Under the pieces are notes generated by a model that was given only the letters and a program-made list of their open reading frames with translations, did not search any database and was not told the DNA's origin. Positions 56,222-56,472 of a DNA stretch of 56,472 bases are shown in pieces. Both the position numbers and the translations under genes were made by a program. Position 1 is the first letter of the stretch. Each line of letters starts with the position of its first letter. This DNA is from a virus: positions 1-56,472 of IMG/VR virus record IMGVR_UViG_3300019926_000239. One strand, 5' to 3'.

Positions 56222-56472
56222 ATGAGAGCAAACACCGAACGAGACGAACGAGACGAAGCACAAACGCGCGAACAAGTCCTCGAAGCCACCCAGGCGGAAC
56301 GTGAGGGTGCAAGCGATGAGCGGCTTGCGCGGCTACTCGAAAACGCCAACGCAAGCACCACCAGCGCCGACGATACGCTTGCGCTAACCTCCTTCCGCGT
56401 CCGTGAGGTTCTTGCGGAGGAACTCCTCGACCGTGGACGCCGCGACCTGGTTGTTGAGGTTCTTGAGGAGGG
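56222..56472 (+). CDS. N-terminal part of an acidic helical protein (partial)
   Basis: 83 codons are visible from an ATG behind the shared leader; the gene leaves the window. Highly charged helix (ERDERDEAQTREQVLEATQA), then ARLLENANASTTSADDTLAL and LAEELLDRGRRDLVVEVLE. No family recognised. Its frame does not continue into the partial gene at position 1 if the two ends are simply joined. Confidence 0.7.
   Translation, partial: MRANTERDERDEAQTREQVLEATQAEREGASDERLARLLENANASTTSADDTLALTSFRVREVLAEELLDRGRRDLVVEVLEE

Noticed and set aside
56222-56472. Continuation of the last gene into the first partial gene across a simple circular joint
   Set aside because: The frames do not match and a stop lies just before the joint in the frame of the first gene; the joint would also create a GGCC site.

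Overview
The window reads as a large part of the genome of a haloarchaeal tailed (head-tail) virus or a closely related provirus. Evidence for the host class: GC-rich DNA, very acidic predicted proteins, archaeal TATA-type promoters (some leaderless), an archaeal Hjc-type Holliday junction resolvase, an archaeal-looking TnpB element and many small CxxC zinc-ribbon proteins. Evidence for a tailed virus: large terminase, DUF1073-like portal, MuF protein, DUF2213-type protease/scaffold, HK97-fold major capsid protein, head-tail connectors, tail tube protein, a G/GT pair with a GGGAAAT slippery site, tape measure, hub, fibre and LamG-type receptor-binding candidates. No integrase, polymerase or rRNA is present, and both ends cut through genes.

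Layout. 1-2358: small genes of the accessory type. 2486-6524: protease/scaffold, decoration protein, major capsid protein. 6780-9259: small genes interrupted by a 1.48-kb tnpB element that splits one gene. 9302-24965: connectors, tail tube, chaperones, tape measure, hub, fibres, with a reverse-strand cassette at 11475-12069. 24962-26256: reverse-strand genes including two small membrane proteins. 26411-31810: a run of overlapping small genes ending in the resolvase. 32044-37731: RHH regulator and a CobT-like metalloprotein / VWA / MoxR ATPase set. 37823-43514: regulators, a large protein with a WLP-type N-terminal domain, and a ParB-methyltransferase-PLP-enzyme fusion. 43632-46326: candidate small terminase, tRNA-Gln, repeat arrays and large terminase. 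46564-52675: more small genes. 52718-56472: portal, MuF and downstream genes.

In most tailed viruses the order terminase, portal, MuF, protease, capsid is continuous. Here that order runs off the right end and resumes at the left end, so a circular map with an unknown gap is likely.

Regulation. Sixteen genes or operons share one promoter design: a near-identical TATA region followed by a short leader with a Shine-Dalgarno sequence, in two leader types. GC-rich intergenic repeats precede many of them. A second, leaderless TATA class serves several other genes. By eye, GATC, GGCC and AGCT are almost absent from the viral genes, which shapes codon choice (ATA for Ile, CAA for Gln, GTA/TTA before GCC).
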